A program made the translations under genes and the position numbers. Shown piece by piece: positions 1 through 11,403 of a stretch of DNA of 64,000 nucleotides. The notes beneath the pieces are model-generated. The model had not been told where the DNA came from, ran no database searches, and saw nothing but the letters and a program-made list of their open reading frames with translations. Source of the DNA: Anaeramoeba flamelloides. Lineage: Eukaryota > Metamonada > Anaeramoebidae. Position 1 is the stretch's first letter, and the number at the start of each line of letters is the position of its first letter. The stretch is from contig JANTQA010000012.1 of the NCBI GenBank assembly GCA_027625915.1, positions 13,974,501-14,038,500 of the forward strand, read 5' to 3'.

Positions 1-1221
1 TCAAAGGAACAACCCCCACGATATTATTGAAATAGAACACTGCTTATTATTATGAATAAACTTGATTAACAAGTATGGAATGATAAATGAAGTAATATTT
101 AGTCTAACTTGGAATTTCCAATTTTATTTTTCCATACTAGCTTTGTAACAATATTATTGAAAAAAAAATTTTTAATAAAATAAAATAATAAGATTTAGAA
201 ACCAAAATACTATCTGGCGCTTTATTTGCAAAAATAAACCGAATTTAAAGCAAATTAGAGTTGAATCTTTGAATCTATCAATTTTTTGAATATTTTTTGT
301 TTATTAAATTTTTGGTTTTATTGCTTTAATGTTGTGGAACATGGAATGTGTTTAGATAATTTGCATATTCAACACACGAAAAAAAAAGACTAAATAAGAT
401 ATGCAACACTTTGGATCATTGTACAACTGTTTTGATTTTTTCGTACCAAACAAGAAAGACCATTTTTCAAAATAAACCCCTCTAAATCAAAAATATAAAA
501 ATAAATCCAATTAAAGGATATTTTTGTCTTTTTTCTTCTTCTCAATCTGCCTTATTTAGGCGGAAAAAAATAAAGATGATCTTATAGAAAACAATTAATC
601 CCCGTTGATTATTATTGGACTAACATTTTTTAACAAATGGGAGATTAAAACCCCTTTATCAAATATTTTTATCAAAATAAACATAATATATTAATATTAT
701 ACCAAAAATCACTGAAAGTTCCACTTTTAAGAAACAAACTACCAATATAATTTAAATCACAAAAAAATTCTCAAATTAGGGTAGATTTTGTCGATTTTTT
801 TATACACAAATTATTTTCTTAGAATTTGAATTTCGTGTCTTAATTTGAGATTTTTTTGCACCTTAAATTTTGAACAAGGTTTATAACTTAAAAGTGTAAC
901 TGATTGTAAAGTAAAAGATTAAAATTTTGAAATCAAAAAAAAAAAAAAAAAAAAATTAAAGTTTAAAACAACTTAAACACGAGACTCATAATTATTATTG
1001 ATTGTAAAATCCCATTGAATTACTTCGTCATTAAACTCAACTGACAAATATAAAAAATCTATCATTTTAAAAAAGAATTAAATTTTTATTAAACACCCTT
1101 TAAAAATATATAAATTTGATGCATAGAATGAAAAGGATTTTGAAAATTATTTGAAATTCTTATATATTCAAAAATAATTTTTTAATCACAAATTTCCGAA
1201 AAAAAAATTAAAAAAAAAATA

Positions 1222-1335
1222 GTAAAGAAGAAGTAATTGTATTAAATTTCGAAGTTAAGATCAAGAAATAAAAGATTTTTTTTCAATAAGTTTTGATCAA
1301 TTTTTTCATTTTTCTATTTCCATTGTTTAATGTAT
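1222..1335 (+). repeat. Dispersed repeat, copy 1 (partner at 57364-57485)
   Basis: Both copies carry AAAGAAGAAGTAATT, then a short variable stretch, then AAGATCAAGAA, a T-rich tract, TGATCAATTTTT and a TTTCCATT motif in the same order and spacing. The resemblance is above what AT-rich background would give, but the copies are diverged and no terminal structure is visible. It may be a fragment of a larger element. Confidence 0.4.
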
Positions 1336-1733
1336 ATGTGAATCATTTATACTTTAATATTTGAAAATCCCTATATTTATTCAAGGATAGATTTATTTTT
1401 TTCAATAAAATGGGTTTATGGAGACAAGTCACAGAAACCAGTATACCAAAAATTGGTAAAATGTGATCCCCCCCCCCCTGCTTACATAAAAAAGCGAATC
1501 AATGAATTTAAAACTTAAGTTTATTTTATTTTATTTTTTATTTAATTAATTAAATACAAAAAATTATGTATTTAATATTGCTTATGATTGAATGAAAGCA
1601 CCAAATTAAGACTATTTACCAAAAAAAAAACAAACAATTTATTTATACTTTTTATTAAGCTGCACTTTAAATAAGATTACAATACATATGATACCCCTTC
1701 TTAAAAAAACAGAAAAAAAACATTTTTTTTTGA

Positions 1734-2290
1734 AATATAATTAGGGATATATTATTAAATTTCAAATTTGGTCAAATTTCAAAAGTGGTAAAATTGAAAT
1801 TTTTCATATTTTTGAAGAGTTTCTTGATTATTATCATTGGTATGAAAATTTTTAATGTTTTTTATTTTTGTGGGAGGAAAAAGAAAAACGATTATTTTGC
1901 AATTGGTTGTATTTTATTACTAAATTATAGAAAATCAAAAATTTTGAAATCCTCAATACTAAATATTTTTAAAAATTTGTTCGAAATCCAATTTTAACCA
2001 CCAAAGTTAACTGTAACCCCCCCCTTAAAACAAGTTACAAACGTCTAATTGGTAAATAATTTTTTTTTTAGAATCCTTGTCAAAATTTTCTAGCATACCA
2101 TTTAAACACCAAAAACCCACTCTAGCATACTCTAACCTACCCTAAAACACCCTAACCTACCCTTAAAGATGTTTTTTAATACCTATAGTCAGCATATTTA
2201 AACGGCTTAACTATTTTGAAAAAAATGAGAATTTGATCAATTTTGAAATTTGACCAAATTCAAAATATAATAATTTTCCCTATAATTAGA
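1734..2290. mobile_element. Inverted-repeat element, MITE-like, about 557 bp
   Basis: The left end (TATAATTAGGGATATATT followed by TTTGGTCAAATTTCAAAA) is repeated in reverse complement at the right end (TTTTGAAATTTGACCAAA then TTTTCCCTATAATTA). The matching arms are about 70 bp with several mismatches. The interior has no recognisable protein gene, although an open frame of 70 codons crosses it. This arrangement is that of a non-autonomous DNA element; the superfamily is not identified. Confidence 0.55.
2097..2163 (+). repeat. Degenerate CCTAACC-type repeat tract
   Basis: A run of imperfect units such as CTCTAACCTACCCTAAAAC and CACCCTAACCTACCC lies inside the inverted-repeat element. It resembles a decayed telomere-type CCCTAA repeat, but it is short and internal to a mobile element, so simple satellite origin is equally possible. 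Confidence 0.4.
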
Positions 2291-2291
2291 A

Positions 2292-2570
2292 TTTATTTAT
2301 TTATTTATTTATAGAAAGGAGTAATTATTGAAAATCATCAAATAAAAAAAAAGAGAAGAAGAAAAATAATTAATATATATATATAAAACAAATTTATCAT
2401 TTTCATAACCAAATAGAAACTATCCAGGCCCTCAATACACAAGAGGAGCAAAAACCCAATAGAAAGTTTAACGATTATAGATAAAAATTCCACATTCCGT
2501 GATTAATAATTGGCATTCCACGACTCTCAGAGTGGAGCACTGGGTGCCCGAATTTATATATTTTTTATTA
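2292..2570 (+). repeat. Dispersed repeat, copy 1 (partner at 53271-53553)
   Basis: The copy begins with a TTTA-unit tract followed by AGAAAGGAGTAAT and ends near a GACTC...GAGTGGRGCACT block. The partner 51 kb away has the same blocks in the same order: GAAAGGAGTAATCAAAG, AAAAACCTGATAGAAAG, GGATTCCACA, GTGATTAATAA and GAGTGGGGCACT. No tRNA-like A or B box was found, so a SINE assignment is not supported. Confidence 0.55.
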
Positions 2571-2710
2571 TTTAAAAAATTTTTTGTTTTCACTTTATAA
2601 ATATAATTAGAATTAAATAAGATAATAAATAAATAAAATTAAAAACAAGACATTTTGAGAATTTCATAAGAAAAAAACAGAACACACCGATACACACCAG
2701 CGCACAGATG

Positions 2711-2711
2711 T

Positions 2712-2740
<29 letters not shown>
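2711..2740. repeat. TA microsatellite
   Basis: About fifteen uninterrupted TA units follow the sequence CACAGATGT. Confidence 0.95.
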
Positions 2741-2742
<2 letters not shown>

Positions 2743-3351
2743 TAAAAGTTAATTTCCTATTTAATTTACTGACACTATCATATGAACTATTTCATAAACC
2801 CATATAGAAATATCAACCAATATAGTAATTTAATTTTTTTACTTTTTTGCGTACAAGAAGTATCTTTATTTGAAATTTGATAGTCTCCAAAATTATAAAA
2901 AAGTTGTTCTTCATTGAACATTTTGTATTTTGGTTAACGGGACAATTAAAAATAAAGATGTACTTGCTATAACCATTTTTACAATTAGACGGTTAAATTT
3001 CAAACCGATGATCGTCTTGCCAAAAGGTCATTATATTTCGAAATGATAAATATACCCATCTTATTGATTATTAAATAGTTAAATGCTTGTTCTAAATGGG
3101 TCGATTTTTAAAAGTGGCTTCCAATATTAAAATAAATAGAGTTACCCAGTTTAACAATATTCAAAAAGTAAAGCGAAACACTACAAAAAAAAAAAAAAAA
3201 CAAAAAAATTGATGATCATTCATTATTGTTGAAAAAGTATTCAAATCATTTTTTAAAAAAAAAAATTGTGTCTCTAAAAAATGTTTTCATTGGCCAAGAA
3301 GAAAATGAGAAATAAAAAGAAAAAGAAAAAGAAAAAAAAAAAAAAAATGAT

Positions 3352-4650
3352 TTAAAGTTCTTCTAATTCTTCAATTTCATTTTCTTTTTCGTTTACAATT
3401 TCCATCTTTTCCATCTTTTCTTTAATTTCTTTTTCTAAAATTTTTGTTGAACCTGATTTAAACATATAAGGGAGTTTTTTTCTAAACTTTCTTTTACTAT
3501 TTGTTGTGTCAATGTTTCTAAAAAATTCCATACTCTTATGCTTAATGACACACAAGTCAACATTACCTCCAGAACCGAGATCATTTAAAATACCTGAGAG
3601 GATTGCTTGGTGTACCAACGATTTGGCATCCTCTTCCCCCATTTTTGAATTATATCCTGTTTCAAGTACTGCCATAGCTGCTAAGGAACCACTCCCCATT
3701 GAAATGTATGGTAGTGTGGATGTGCTCCCGTGTGGGTGGATCATATGGAGATGTGGGCCGGTGAAATCGACACCCCCGAGGACAAGTGCTGCTGAAATAT
3801 AACCGTGATACCTAAACAAGAAATTCTTGAGTAATGTTAAAGCTGTACGCACTCTTGGAGATCTTCCTGTAGACAAACTTAATAATTCTAATTGCAAAGA
3901 GATCATCCCTGTAAACGAAGAATTATTTATAATCGAAAAAATTGATGCATTTTGGGTTTTGTTTACAATAAAAAAGAAAAAGTTTTTTTTTATTTTTGTT
4001 TTTTGTTTTTTGTTGATTGTTGATTGTTGGTTGTTTGCATCAAGAAAGTGTTTGATAGAGACAATTTTATTCAAGTTTTAATTAAAAAGGAGTTTTTTTA
4101 AAAATTTGAAAAATAAAAAATTTTGACATTTTGGTTGAAAAAGAAAAAAATTTCTTCTTCGATCGAAATTATAAAACAAAAAAAAAAAAAAAAATTAATA
4201 ATCCTTACCTGTAGTATTTTCAGTATCTGCTGCTGTACCCGCACCAGCACACCAAATATAATCTGAAATCCTGTGAATTTTTTCACAATTAGGATCAGCA
4301 ACAATAGGTCCTTTTCATTGTTTGTTTGTTTGTTATTTTTTTTAATTTTTTCATCCAGCAGCAAAAAGGAAAAATTTTTTCCAAAAAAGAAGAAAGAAAA
4401 AAGAAAAAAAAAAAAAAAAGAAATAATTAATTCAGCAACCAAACAAACTAATTTGAAACAAATAAAGAATTATTGGATATTTCTTACCACTTGTTGCCCT
4501 TGTGTCAGCTCCTAAAACAACACCATCAGAAAAAACAACGCCAACAATTGTTGTTCCAGTTTTTGTTGTTTTTGGTACTTTATAATTATTCTTTTCAATT
4601 AATTCAACATTTCGTTGGTAAAGATCAAAATTAAAACCTCCTTTTTGCAT
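3352..4650 (-). CDS. PSMB7: 20S proteasome subunit beta-2 (beta type-7), catalytic
   Basis: This is the beta-2 subunit of the 20S core particle, the N-terminal threonine hydrolase that supplies trypsin-like cleavage. Three exons join in frame: 4488-4650, 4209-4310 and 3352-3908, giving 273 residues, against about 277 in human PSMB7. The propeptide is residues 1-32 and processing before TTIVGVVF would expose Thr33 as catalytic Thr1; Asp49 in GADTRAT and Lys65 in NCEKIH are the D17 and K33 partners. [37 protein letters not shown] and [12 protein letters not shown] are family hallmarks. The introns are 177 and 300 bp with GTAAGA and GTAAGG donors. The tail beyond about residue 235 is lysine and glutamate rich and ends in ELEEL, replacing the usual C-terminal arm that wraps the neighbouring beta-3. 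The ATG is the only one in frame upstream of the propeptide. Confidence 0.95.
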
Positions 4651-5018
4651 TTAAAATATTTTCAAATAAAGATCTTTTTATCGGACTAAATAGTAAAAAA
4701 TGAATTTGGGAACTACTTTTTAGAAATTTTATTTCTTGTTCTTTGTTCAAATTATTATATTGATTTTGATAATAATTGATAAAGAAATTGAAAAAATCAC
4801 TTTAGAATAATAAACAATTTTGAATCTTGAATTGAAAACACATTTCTTATCTTTCAAAAAATATTCACTAAGAAAAATACTTTGTAAAATTTTTTGATGA
4901 TGGGGGTTCTCAAAAATTGTAAACCTTATCTTTTCAAACTTTAAATTTAATTTACATGTAGGAGGAGTTTTATTCCTGTTTCTTTGTATTATTTAAATAA
5001 GATAAGTCAAAACATTTT

Positions 5019-5481
5019 TACTGTTGAGAGAAAAATGTTTGACACAGAAAAATGTTTGGACACAATTTTTAATTGGGAACATTAGTAAAATTGAAAATCA
5101 AATCCTATTGATAACGAGGTGAATTTTTGATAAATACAGGTTTAAATGTGTTAAAAGTTCATTAATACGTGATTTGTGTAGAATACTCATTTGAATGGTT
5201 GATAACTAAAGTAAATCATGCTATTTTAACAAAAATCCAAGTTTTAGTAAAGTTTACTATTAATTCTGAAAATGGTAATTTTTAAACTTGCTTTAGATTA
5301 TAAGAGATCAGGTTTTGAAAAAGTAGAATTATATTAATCCTAATTTTAAAAAGTAGATTATTGTTATTTTCTTTACTTATTTCCCCAACGAAAGAATTTA
5401 AAAATCATTTTCAGTAAGGTTCAAAATTAAAATTGCTGACCAACTATTTTTCTCTGTCCAGCATTTTTCTCTCAATAGTTA
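5019..5481. mobile_element. Inverted-repeat element with TA-flanked termini, MITE-like
   Basis: The left end reads TACTGTTGAGAGAAAAATG and the right end is its near reverse complement, CATTTTTCTCTCAATAGTTA. The match runs inward for about 60 bp, including AATTTTTAATTG against AATTTTAATTTTG. Termini beginning with TA fit insertion at a TA site, as in the Tc1/mariner superfamily, but no transposase is present. Confidence 0.55.
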
Positions 5482-5606
5482 TTACATTTTCTAAGAAAAA
5501 CCATACCAAAAGATAGTATTAAAATAACTTTTATTGTGTTATATATACTTCATTTTATCTTTATTTATTTAGTTATCCTTTTATTTAGTGATCTTACTTT
5601 TCCATT

Positions 5607-5696
5607 TTCAGGTTCAATTAATGTTCAAATTAAAAATTGTTTTGAACTCTTTTTCTGTTTCCAATATTTTTCTCTCAACAGTTATTACATTTTCAT
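5607..5696 (+). repeat. Direct duplication of the element's right end
   Basis: This 90 bp stretch repeats 5405-5493 in direct orientation, including ATTTTTCTCTCAACAGTTAT and the flanking TACATTTTC outside the element terminus. Because flanking bases are duplicated too, a local duplication or a nested second insertion is likely. Confidence 0.5.
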
Positions 5697-7954
5697 TTTT
5701 CTTTTACAAACAAAATTTTCCAAGAAATAGATTACAATTTGTAATTTATATTTATTCTTGGGCCCTTTTTTATTCTTTATGAAACTAGGTATTAGATAAA
5801 CCAAGAAACCCAACAGAAAGGAATATCAAAAATCAAACTATTTTTTTTTTCAATTTTATGTGATTAGAGTCACCAAATTGATCTACCCTCTTGAATTAGA
5901 CATAAATATAATTAAATTAAAAATAAAATTAGTGTTATATAGTTCCAATCGATTTAAAAACACATTTAATAAATTAATTTAAAATATTAAGAACAAATAA
6001 ATTATTATTTTTTGACAATTAACATAATTAAAATTATTTATTTTTAATGTTTTTATAAATTACTTTCCAAAATCTAATAATTGAAAAAAAAAATATTAAC
6101 AGCATCTTCAGTATTTAAAAATGAACACCTAAGAACACCAGAAAGTAATGTTTTTTTTTTAAATTTTTTAATTTCAAGATTTTCCCAATAATTATTAACT
6201 TAAAAACCTAAAGATTGATAGTTTTGTTTCCTTACTATAAAAAACCGTTACAGTTTAAATATATTTACAATAATAAAAACAATTTATAACAATAATCTAT
6301 TAAGTTAATTATTAGAATTTTTAAAAGATCAAAATTTTTAGAGACTAATCTATATTTCGAAGAGAAAAATAGGAAATTTATTTATTTATTTTTTTTTTTT
6401 GAGAGTTACCATAAAAAAAAAAAACGATTTAAAATAACCATTTTTTCAGGAAGTTAATATTTGTTAATTCTAGAAATAAGAACTGTTGAATATTACTCTA
6501 CTGATTTAGAATATTATTGAATTTTTCAATCTTTTTGATGTTTTATCCTTTAACTGATAAAGCTACTTGAAAAAGTCCAGAAATATTAAAAAAACGAAGA
6601 AAGAGAAATTAAAGAAGAAATGTAAAAAATCTCGAGATCAAATATTAAAAGTTTTTTTTTTTTTATTAAATAGTATTTGAAATCTTCCTAGTTAATGTAT
6701 TTCATTTATTTTGAGGCTTTATAAGGGGGAGAAAATAACTTTTCAAAAAGGTTTTATTCTAGAAACATATTCTTTTTTTTTTTTTTTTTTTGTGGAGATT
6801 TTCACTTTTAAAACTTTCATTACGAATGCTCCAATGTGTCTAACTTTAATTATAAATATGAATATTTATGCTCAAAAGTTTTTTTTTTATTTTTTTATGT
6901 ATTTTTTAACCTCACTTTTCTATAAATAATAACCCACACATTTTTACTCAATGTTTAAACATAAAGCAAAATATTTTTCTTTCTGGGTTTTATAAACACC
7001 ACCCTATCAATAAAAATTTATCGTTTATTTCTCTCGACTTTGTAGTATTAACAACATATAAATTTTCAAGTTTTGAATATTGATAATTCACCATTAAATT
7101 TTACATCATAAATTGAAATATTTCTAAAATTCTTTGGGTATTTGATTAACAATTCGTAAAATATCGAAAAAAAAAAAAAATTACGAGTCTATTCACCTAT
7201 CTTCATTGTAAAAACATACTCAAAAAGATATGACAAATTAAACTTTTTTTGATTGAAAAAATTAAATTAACAAAAAAAATTTCATGATCTAATTGGCAAA
7301 AAATATAATCTATAAAAATAAAATTTATATATTTCCAATTTATCAAATAATAAAAATAAAAAAAAATACAAAATGATTCTAAATTTTGATGATCAAATTT
7401 GAAAAAACCAAAAAATTAAAATAAAAATGAAACAAGATTCAAAGGATCTCTAAAAAAATTTCTTTTAAAAGTATTCCCAATTTCCAAAAAAATCAAATTA
7501 AACAAAAAAATTTTTTAAAATTGGTGGTTGGTTTCTAAACCGATTATTTATCAATAATTTTTGATAAAATATCAACATTTTTTACATTACATTTATGAGT
7601 CTCAAATGTTTCACCATTTGAATATAGATACTTTTTTTTTCTTTTTTTTTCTTTTTATTTATTTTTTTTTTGTTTTGAAAAAAATAATTTCCTTTATAAA
7701 CATTAAAAATGTTTTATTTAAACACAATTTAATATTAAAATTTTAAAAGGTAAAAAAATGTTCAGAGATGCCTTTAGGCTGAATTAGATCAAACAAATTA
7801 CCCCTAATATCATATTACACATAAATTTACAATGTTCTATAACTCCATTTTTTTTTTTTTTTTTTTACTTTTGGCCTATTTTTTTCTACTCTATATTTTT
7901 ATTGTTTTTGACTCTTTATGTTTTTATCTATTCCTTTTTTTTTTTTTTTTTTTG

Positions 7955-8030
7955 AAAACTAAATTAAGTTTAAAATACCTCTAATGACTGTATATAGAGC
8001 ATATCTAAAAGCTCTTTAAATTTGAGGAGA
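7955..8030 (+). repeat. Dispersed repeat fragment (partner at 38276-38345)
   Basis: The sequence GAAAACTAAATTAAGTTTAA followed by ATGACTGT and AGCTCTTTAAATTTG matches a stretch inside intron 2 of the Rpn8 gene. The copies are diverged and their limits are unclear. Confidence 0.35.
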
Positions 8031-8560
8031 AATTTTTTCTTTCAAAATCATTCAAGATTATATTTTTTTTAAAATTTAAATTTTAATTCTTAAAAATATA
8101 AAAAATTCAAAAATATAAGTTTTTTTTTTCACTTTTTTGAACTAAATGTATAATTTTACGTTATAGAGTTTTATAATTATATTTATATAATTAAGAAATA
8201 TTAACAAATAAAATGTTTAAATAAAAATTATTTGTTCTTTATACTTGAAATAATTGAACAATTATATTACATTATCTTTTTCATTTCAATAGATAAAATA
8301 AATTATTTAAAAATTAAATAATAGATCATTTTTTCTGATCTTCAATTGTTCAAAATTTGATTTATTTTTCATGTATTTTTTAAAATAAGAAAAAAGTTTA
8401 ATCAATGTTACTTGTTCATAAAGAATCTCAGAAATTACTAAAAGTGATATTTCTTCGAAATAAAATTTAAAATCAAAAATTTCTTCTTAATTTCTGATCA
8501 AAAAATCGAAATAAAAAAGAATCCAGCTCTTTTGACTGAAAAAATTAATAGGGAAAAATG

Positions 8561-8768
8561 AATTCTTTAAAATATTGGTGTTTGAATTATGACTGGGAAA
8601 CAATTTTCACTGAATTTTCCATTTTTCTTTTCCTAAATAGAGTTTGAAAACAAGTAGTTTGTAATTTGTTGACTCAATTAATTTATTTGTGACTGGTGTT
8701 TAAAAAAGGGAAATGGAAAAAAAAGTGAAAATTTTTCCCTTTTATACTGTTAAATTCTAATAAATTTC
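8561..8768 (-). mobile_element. Small inverted-repeat element, copy 1 (partner at 49200-49393)
   Basis: The termini GGGAAACAATTTTCACTGAA and TTTTCACTTTTTTTTCC with GGGAAAAATTTTCAC form arms of about 25 bp. The partner at 49200 matches in opposite orientation over its whole length, with a variable centre. Length is about 200 bp and it has no coding capacity. Confidence 0.5.
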
Positions 8769-9490
8769 AAAAAATTTTTAGTTCAATATCCTTTTTGATA
8801 AATCTTCGAACTGTTTCTTATCAAACAGTCCACTGAAAAAGAATATTTTGAATAGCAACTAATTTTACAGAGTTCCCTAAAATTTCACTTCAAAAAATAC
8901 TTTATTCCAAGCGAGATCATAAAAATTTCAAAAAGGAAAATCAAGTAAAAATTTCCAAACATAAATTGCAATTTATCAGTAATACCAACACCGGTATTTT
9001 AAATCATTCATCTAAAGATCGTAAAGCGTTTGTTTATCAACTTTAATTGAAATACAAAGGAATTAAGAACAACTATAGTTTGAGTGAAAAATCAATAAGA
9101 GTTACTAATACCCTCAAAAAATGGTAAGTTGTTTTTTCCAAAAGACAAAAACGATTTTTTGAATTTTTTTTGCCTTTTTAAAAGATCAAAGTTTGTTAAC
9201 CAATCTCTTTTTTAGTCCCCTTTATTTTTCATGATTTTTTTTTTTTTTATTAAAATGGGAAAAATGAAATAAAAAAACAGTTTTTTGAAATTCCTTTCAA
9301 AGCATTTCCCAAAAAAAATAATCTCTTTCGTTGTTTCAAGTATCTCACGAATTATGAAAAGTGTATAATTGTCCTTCTCAAAAACAATTCAAACCAAGAT
9401 ATAAGGGATTGATAAAATCTAGAAACATTTTTTATTTTTTCAATTTTTCCTCTTTTTTTATTTTTTTTTATTGATTAATTCTTCTCAAGA

Positions 9491-9884
9491 ATGAGTAAAA
9501 AAGAAATTCCACAAGACGAGCTACCAGAAGACGCCACTAATATTGTTGGAGAAAAAAAAAGTAAAGAAGAACTCCTCAACCTCGATCAAGATGATGAATC
9601 TTTAAATAGATGGAAGCAATCGCTTATCAAAGAAAACACCGAAGACGAATATGGTGAAAATGACAAGAGACAAGTCATTATCAAAGAACTCCGAGTAATT
9701 GTGAAAGACAGAGAAGATATCGTCTTTGAAATGGAACCTGAAGAAAAGCTTAAAGATCTTAAGAAAAATCCTTTTGTACTGAAAGAAGGATGTGAGTATA
9801 GATTCAAAATCATTTTCATTGTTAGAAAAGATATTGTAACCGGGCTCAAATGGATGAACTTTGTTTATAAAAAAGGAATTAGAG

Positions 9885-9930
<46 letters not shown>

Positions 9931-10209
9931 TTGTCTTTTATTTTTTTTTTTTATTTTTTTTTTGTTATTTTGACTCTTCTCCTAATTTGAATCTAAAAAG
10001 TTGACAAGTCAAATGAAATGATTGGATCCTATGCACCACAGTCTGATCCATATGAATACCTTACACCATTAGAAACTGCACCATCTGGAATGATGGCAAG
10101 AGGGCAATATAAAGCCAAATCCAGATTCCTTGATGATGATCTCAATTCACATCTTGAATACGAATACGCTTTCCGTATCAAAAAGAAATGGCCAGAAGAA
10201 GAAAAATAA
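9491..10209 (+). CDS. ARHGDI: Rho GDP-dissociation inhibitor
   Basis: RhoGDI binds prenylated Rho-family GTPases, masks the geranylgeranyl group and keeps them in the cytosol in the GDP form. Two exons, 9491-9884 and 10001-10209, join in phase 1 to give 200 residues, against 204 in human RhoGDI alpha. The N-terminal arm (residues 1-60) carries the GTPase-binding LDQDDESLNRWKQSL segment. The immunoglobulin-like prenyl-binding domain follows, with FVLKEGCEYRFKI, the join IRVDKSNEMIGSYAP, YEYLTPLETAPSGMMARGQY, KSRFLDDD and a final RIKKKW strand. The 116 bp intron begins GTAAAA and contains a T tract of more than 35 bases, which may be hard to sequence. An ATG joined directly to GTAAGT at 9121 lies upstream but does not splice into frame. 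Confidence 0.94.
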
Positions 10210-10699
10210 GTGATTCGATCTTTACACCTAAACACACAAAAAAAATTAAAAAAAAATAATTTATATACTGCAATCCCACGCAAAAACTTTTACAAATCTC
10301 ATAATTGGTATTTCAATCAAGAAAACTTAATTATTTTTTCCTCTTATTATTGTTTTTTGATTCCTTCATTTTAAACACCAACACTCTTCTCATTACAACA
10401 ATACAATTACCATCGCTAACTTCGAATTTTTATTTTTTATTTTTTATTTTTTATTTTTTGTTCGAGATTATTTTGCTTCAACAACAGTACTTTACGAATA
10501 GCGCTGTTTTAAAAAAGTGTCAACCAATAGTTTTCAAACTTGATCTCAGACTGTTTGAATTACTTTTTTATTTAGTTTTAGTCATTCTTTTGAAAACGAC
10601 AAGTTCACTCCCACCTCAAATAGTTGTAATAATTTTTCAAAATTTTGTTTAAACTCTAAAGCGCTTCTACACTCCAATTTAAAAATGACTAATTTACAA

Positions 10700-11403
10700 T
10701 TAAGGGTCGAGTCATTTACTGTGGATTTGCTCCATATTCAAGTAGTGACTTGAAACCAAAAAAGGGTATTGTGAAATTGTCCTTCTTTTGATTGAAAAAA
10801 TTCAAATAACATAATAATAAATTTTGAGAGAAACAAATTGAGAAAAAAACATGATCAAAAGTCAAAAAAGTTTGAAAAAACATTCTCAATTCCAAAAAAA
10901 TCAAAATTTAAAAAAAAAATTACTTGTTTCTTTTTTTGAATTTCCAAAGTTTTAAGTCTTTCTTCAATTTAAATCAAATTGTTTTCTTTAAGTATATAAT
11001 CAATTTAATTCGATTTAATCTAATTTGTGGTTATATTGTAACTATCTTTAGTTGACAAAGTAAGGATTTTGTAACATTCTTGAGAAAAAAATAACTCATT
11101 CAAGAAAGGAAAAAAATGAAAAAAAAATCTTCAAGATCTCAAAAAGTGCCAGAGAATGACACGTCAAAATCAACTCAGTTGTTTTCAAAATTATAAATCA
11201 CAGTCCTTCAAATTGGAAATTAAGTCCCGATCTTTGATACTTTTTTCTAAAAATCCCCTATTTTTTGAGTGTTAATTTTTGGATATCATTCGTGTTTCAC
11301 ATGTTGGGTAGTTTTTGATTGGTATTAGACACTCATTAAAATAACAAATTTTTTTTAATCCATTTCAGAAAATTATTTTTCACCATAATGATTGGACCCT
11401 TAA
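10700..11403 (+). mobile_element. Non-autonomous DNA element with TTAAGGGTC termini, copy 1
   Basis: The ends are TTAAGGGTCGAGTCATT and AATGATTGGACCCTTAA, an inverted repeat of about 17 bp with a few mismatches. The whole element is matched in reverse complement at 18526-19263, including the blocks CACAGTAAATGACT, GATTAAATCGAATTAAATTG, TCTCAAGAATGTTACAAA and CCAATCAAAAACTA. No transposase frame is present. A TTAA or TA target is suggested by the flanks but cannot be settled. Confidence 0.7.

Larger units (their letters stand above)
1..3351. other. Intergenic region left of the proteasome gene
   Basis: This stretch is very AT-rich with many A and T homopolymers and no convincing gene. It holds an inverted-repeat element (1734-2290), two dispersed repeats (1222-1335 and 2292-2570), a TA microsatellite and short C runs near 1468 and 2011. 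The left edge of the window cuts it, so what lies upstream is unknown. Confidence 0.6.
4651..9490. other. Intergenic region between proteasome beta-2 and RhoGDI
   Basis: No convincing gene was found in 4.8 kb. The stretch holds an inverted-repeat element (5019-5481) with a partly duplicated right end (5607-5696), a small element (8561-8768), a fragment of a repeat also present in an Rpn8 intron (7955-8030), and many T runs. The two flanking genes diverge, so both promoters should lie here, but no promoter motif stands out. Confidence 0.5.

Noticed and set aside
1785-1997. Open frame of 70 codons on the plus strand
   Set aside because: It lies wholly inside an inverted-repeat element and begins in one of its arms; the composition is that of AT-rich chance sequence.
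2292-2570. SINE or tRNA-derived origin for the dispersed repeat
   Set aside because: No A-box or B-box such as GGTTCGA was found in either copy, and no A-rich 3' tail is shared.
3506-3802. Plus-strand frame of 98 codons
   Set aside because: It is the antisense shadow of proteasome beta-2 exon 3, where the minus frame is unmistakably conserved.
9121-9129. ATG directly followed by a GTAAGT donor, upstream of RhoGDI
   Set aside because: Splicing it to the AG just before the RhoGDI start gives a stop after three codons. A 5' untranslated intron is possible but unsupported. A similar ATG-GTAAT at about 27713 lies inside CAND1 intron 1.
10305-10652. Plus-strand frame of 115 codons after RhoGDI
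   Set aside because: It is low-complexity T-rich sequence, probably 3' untranslated region, with repeated TTTTTATT units and no protein-like composition.
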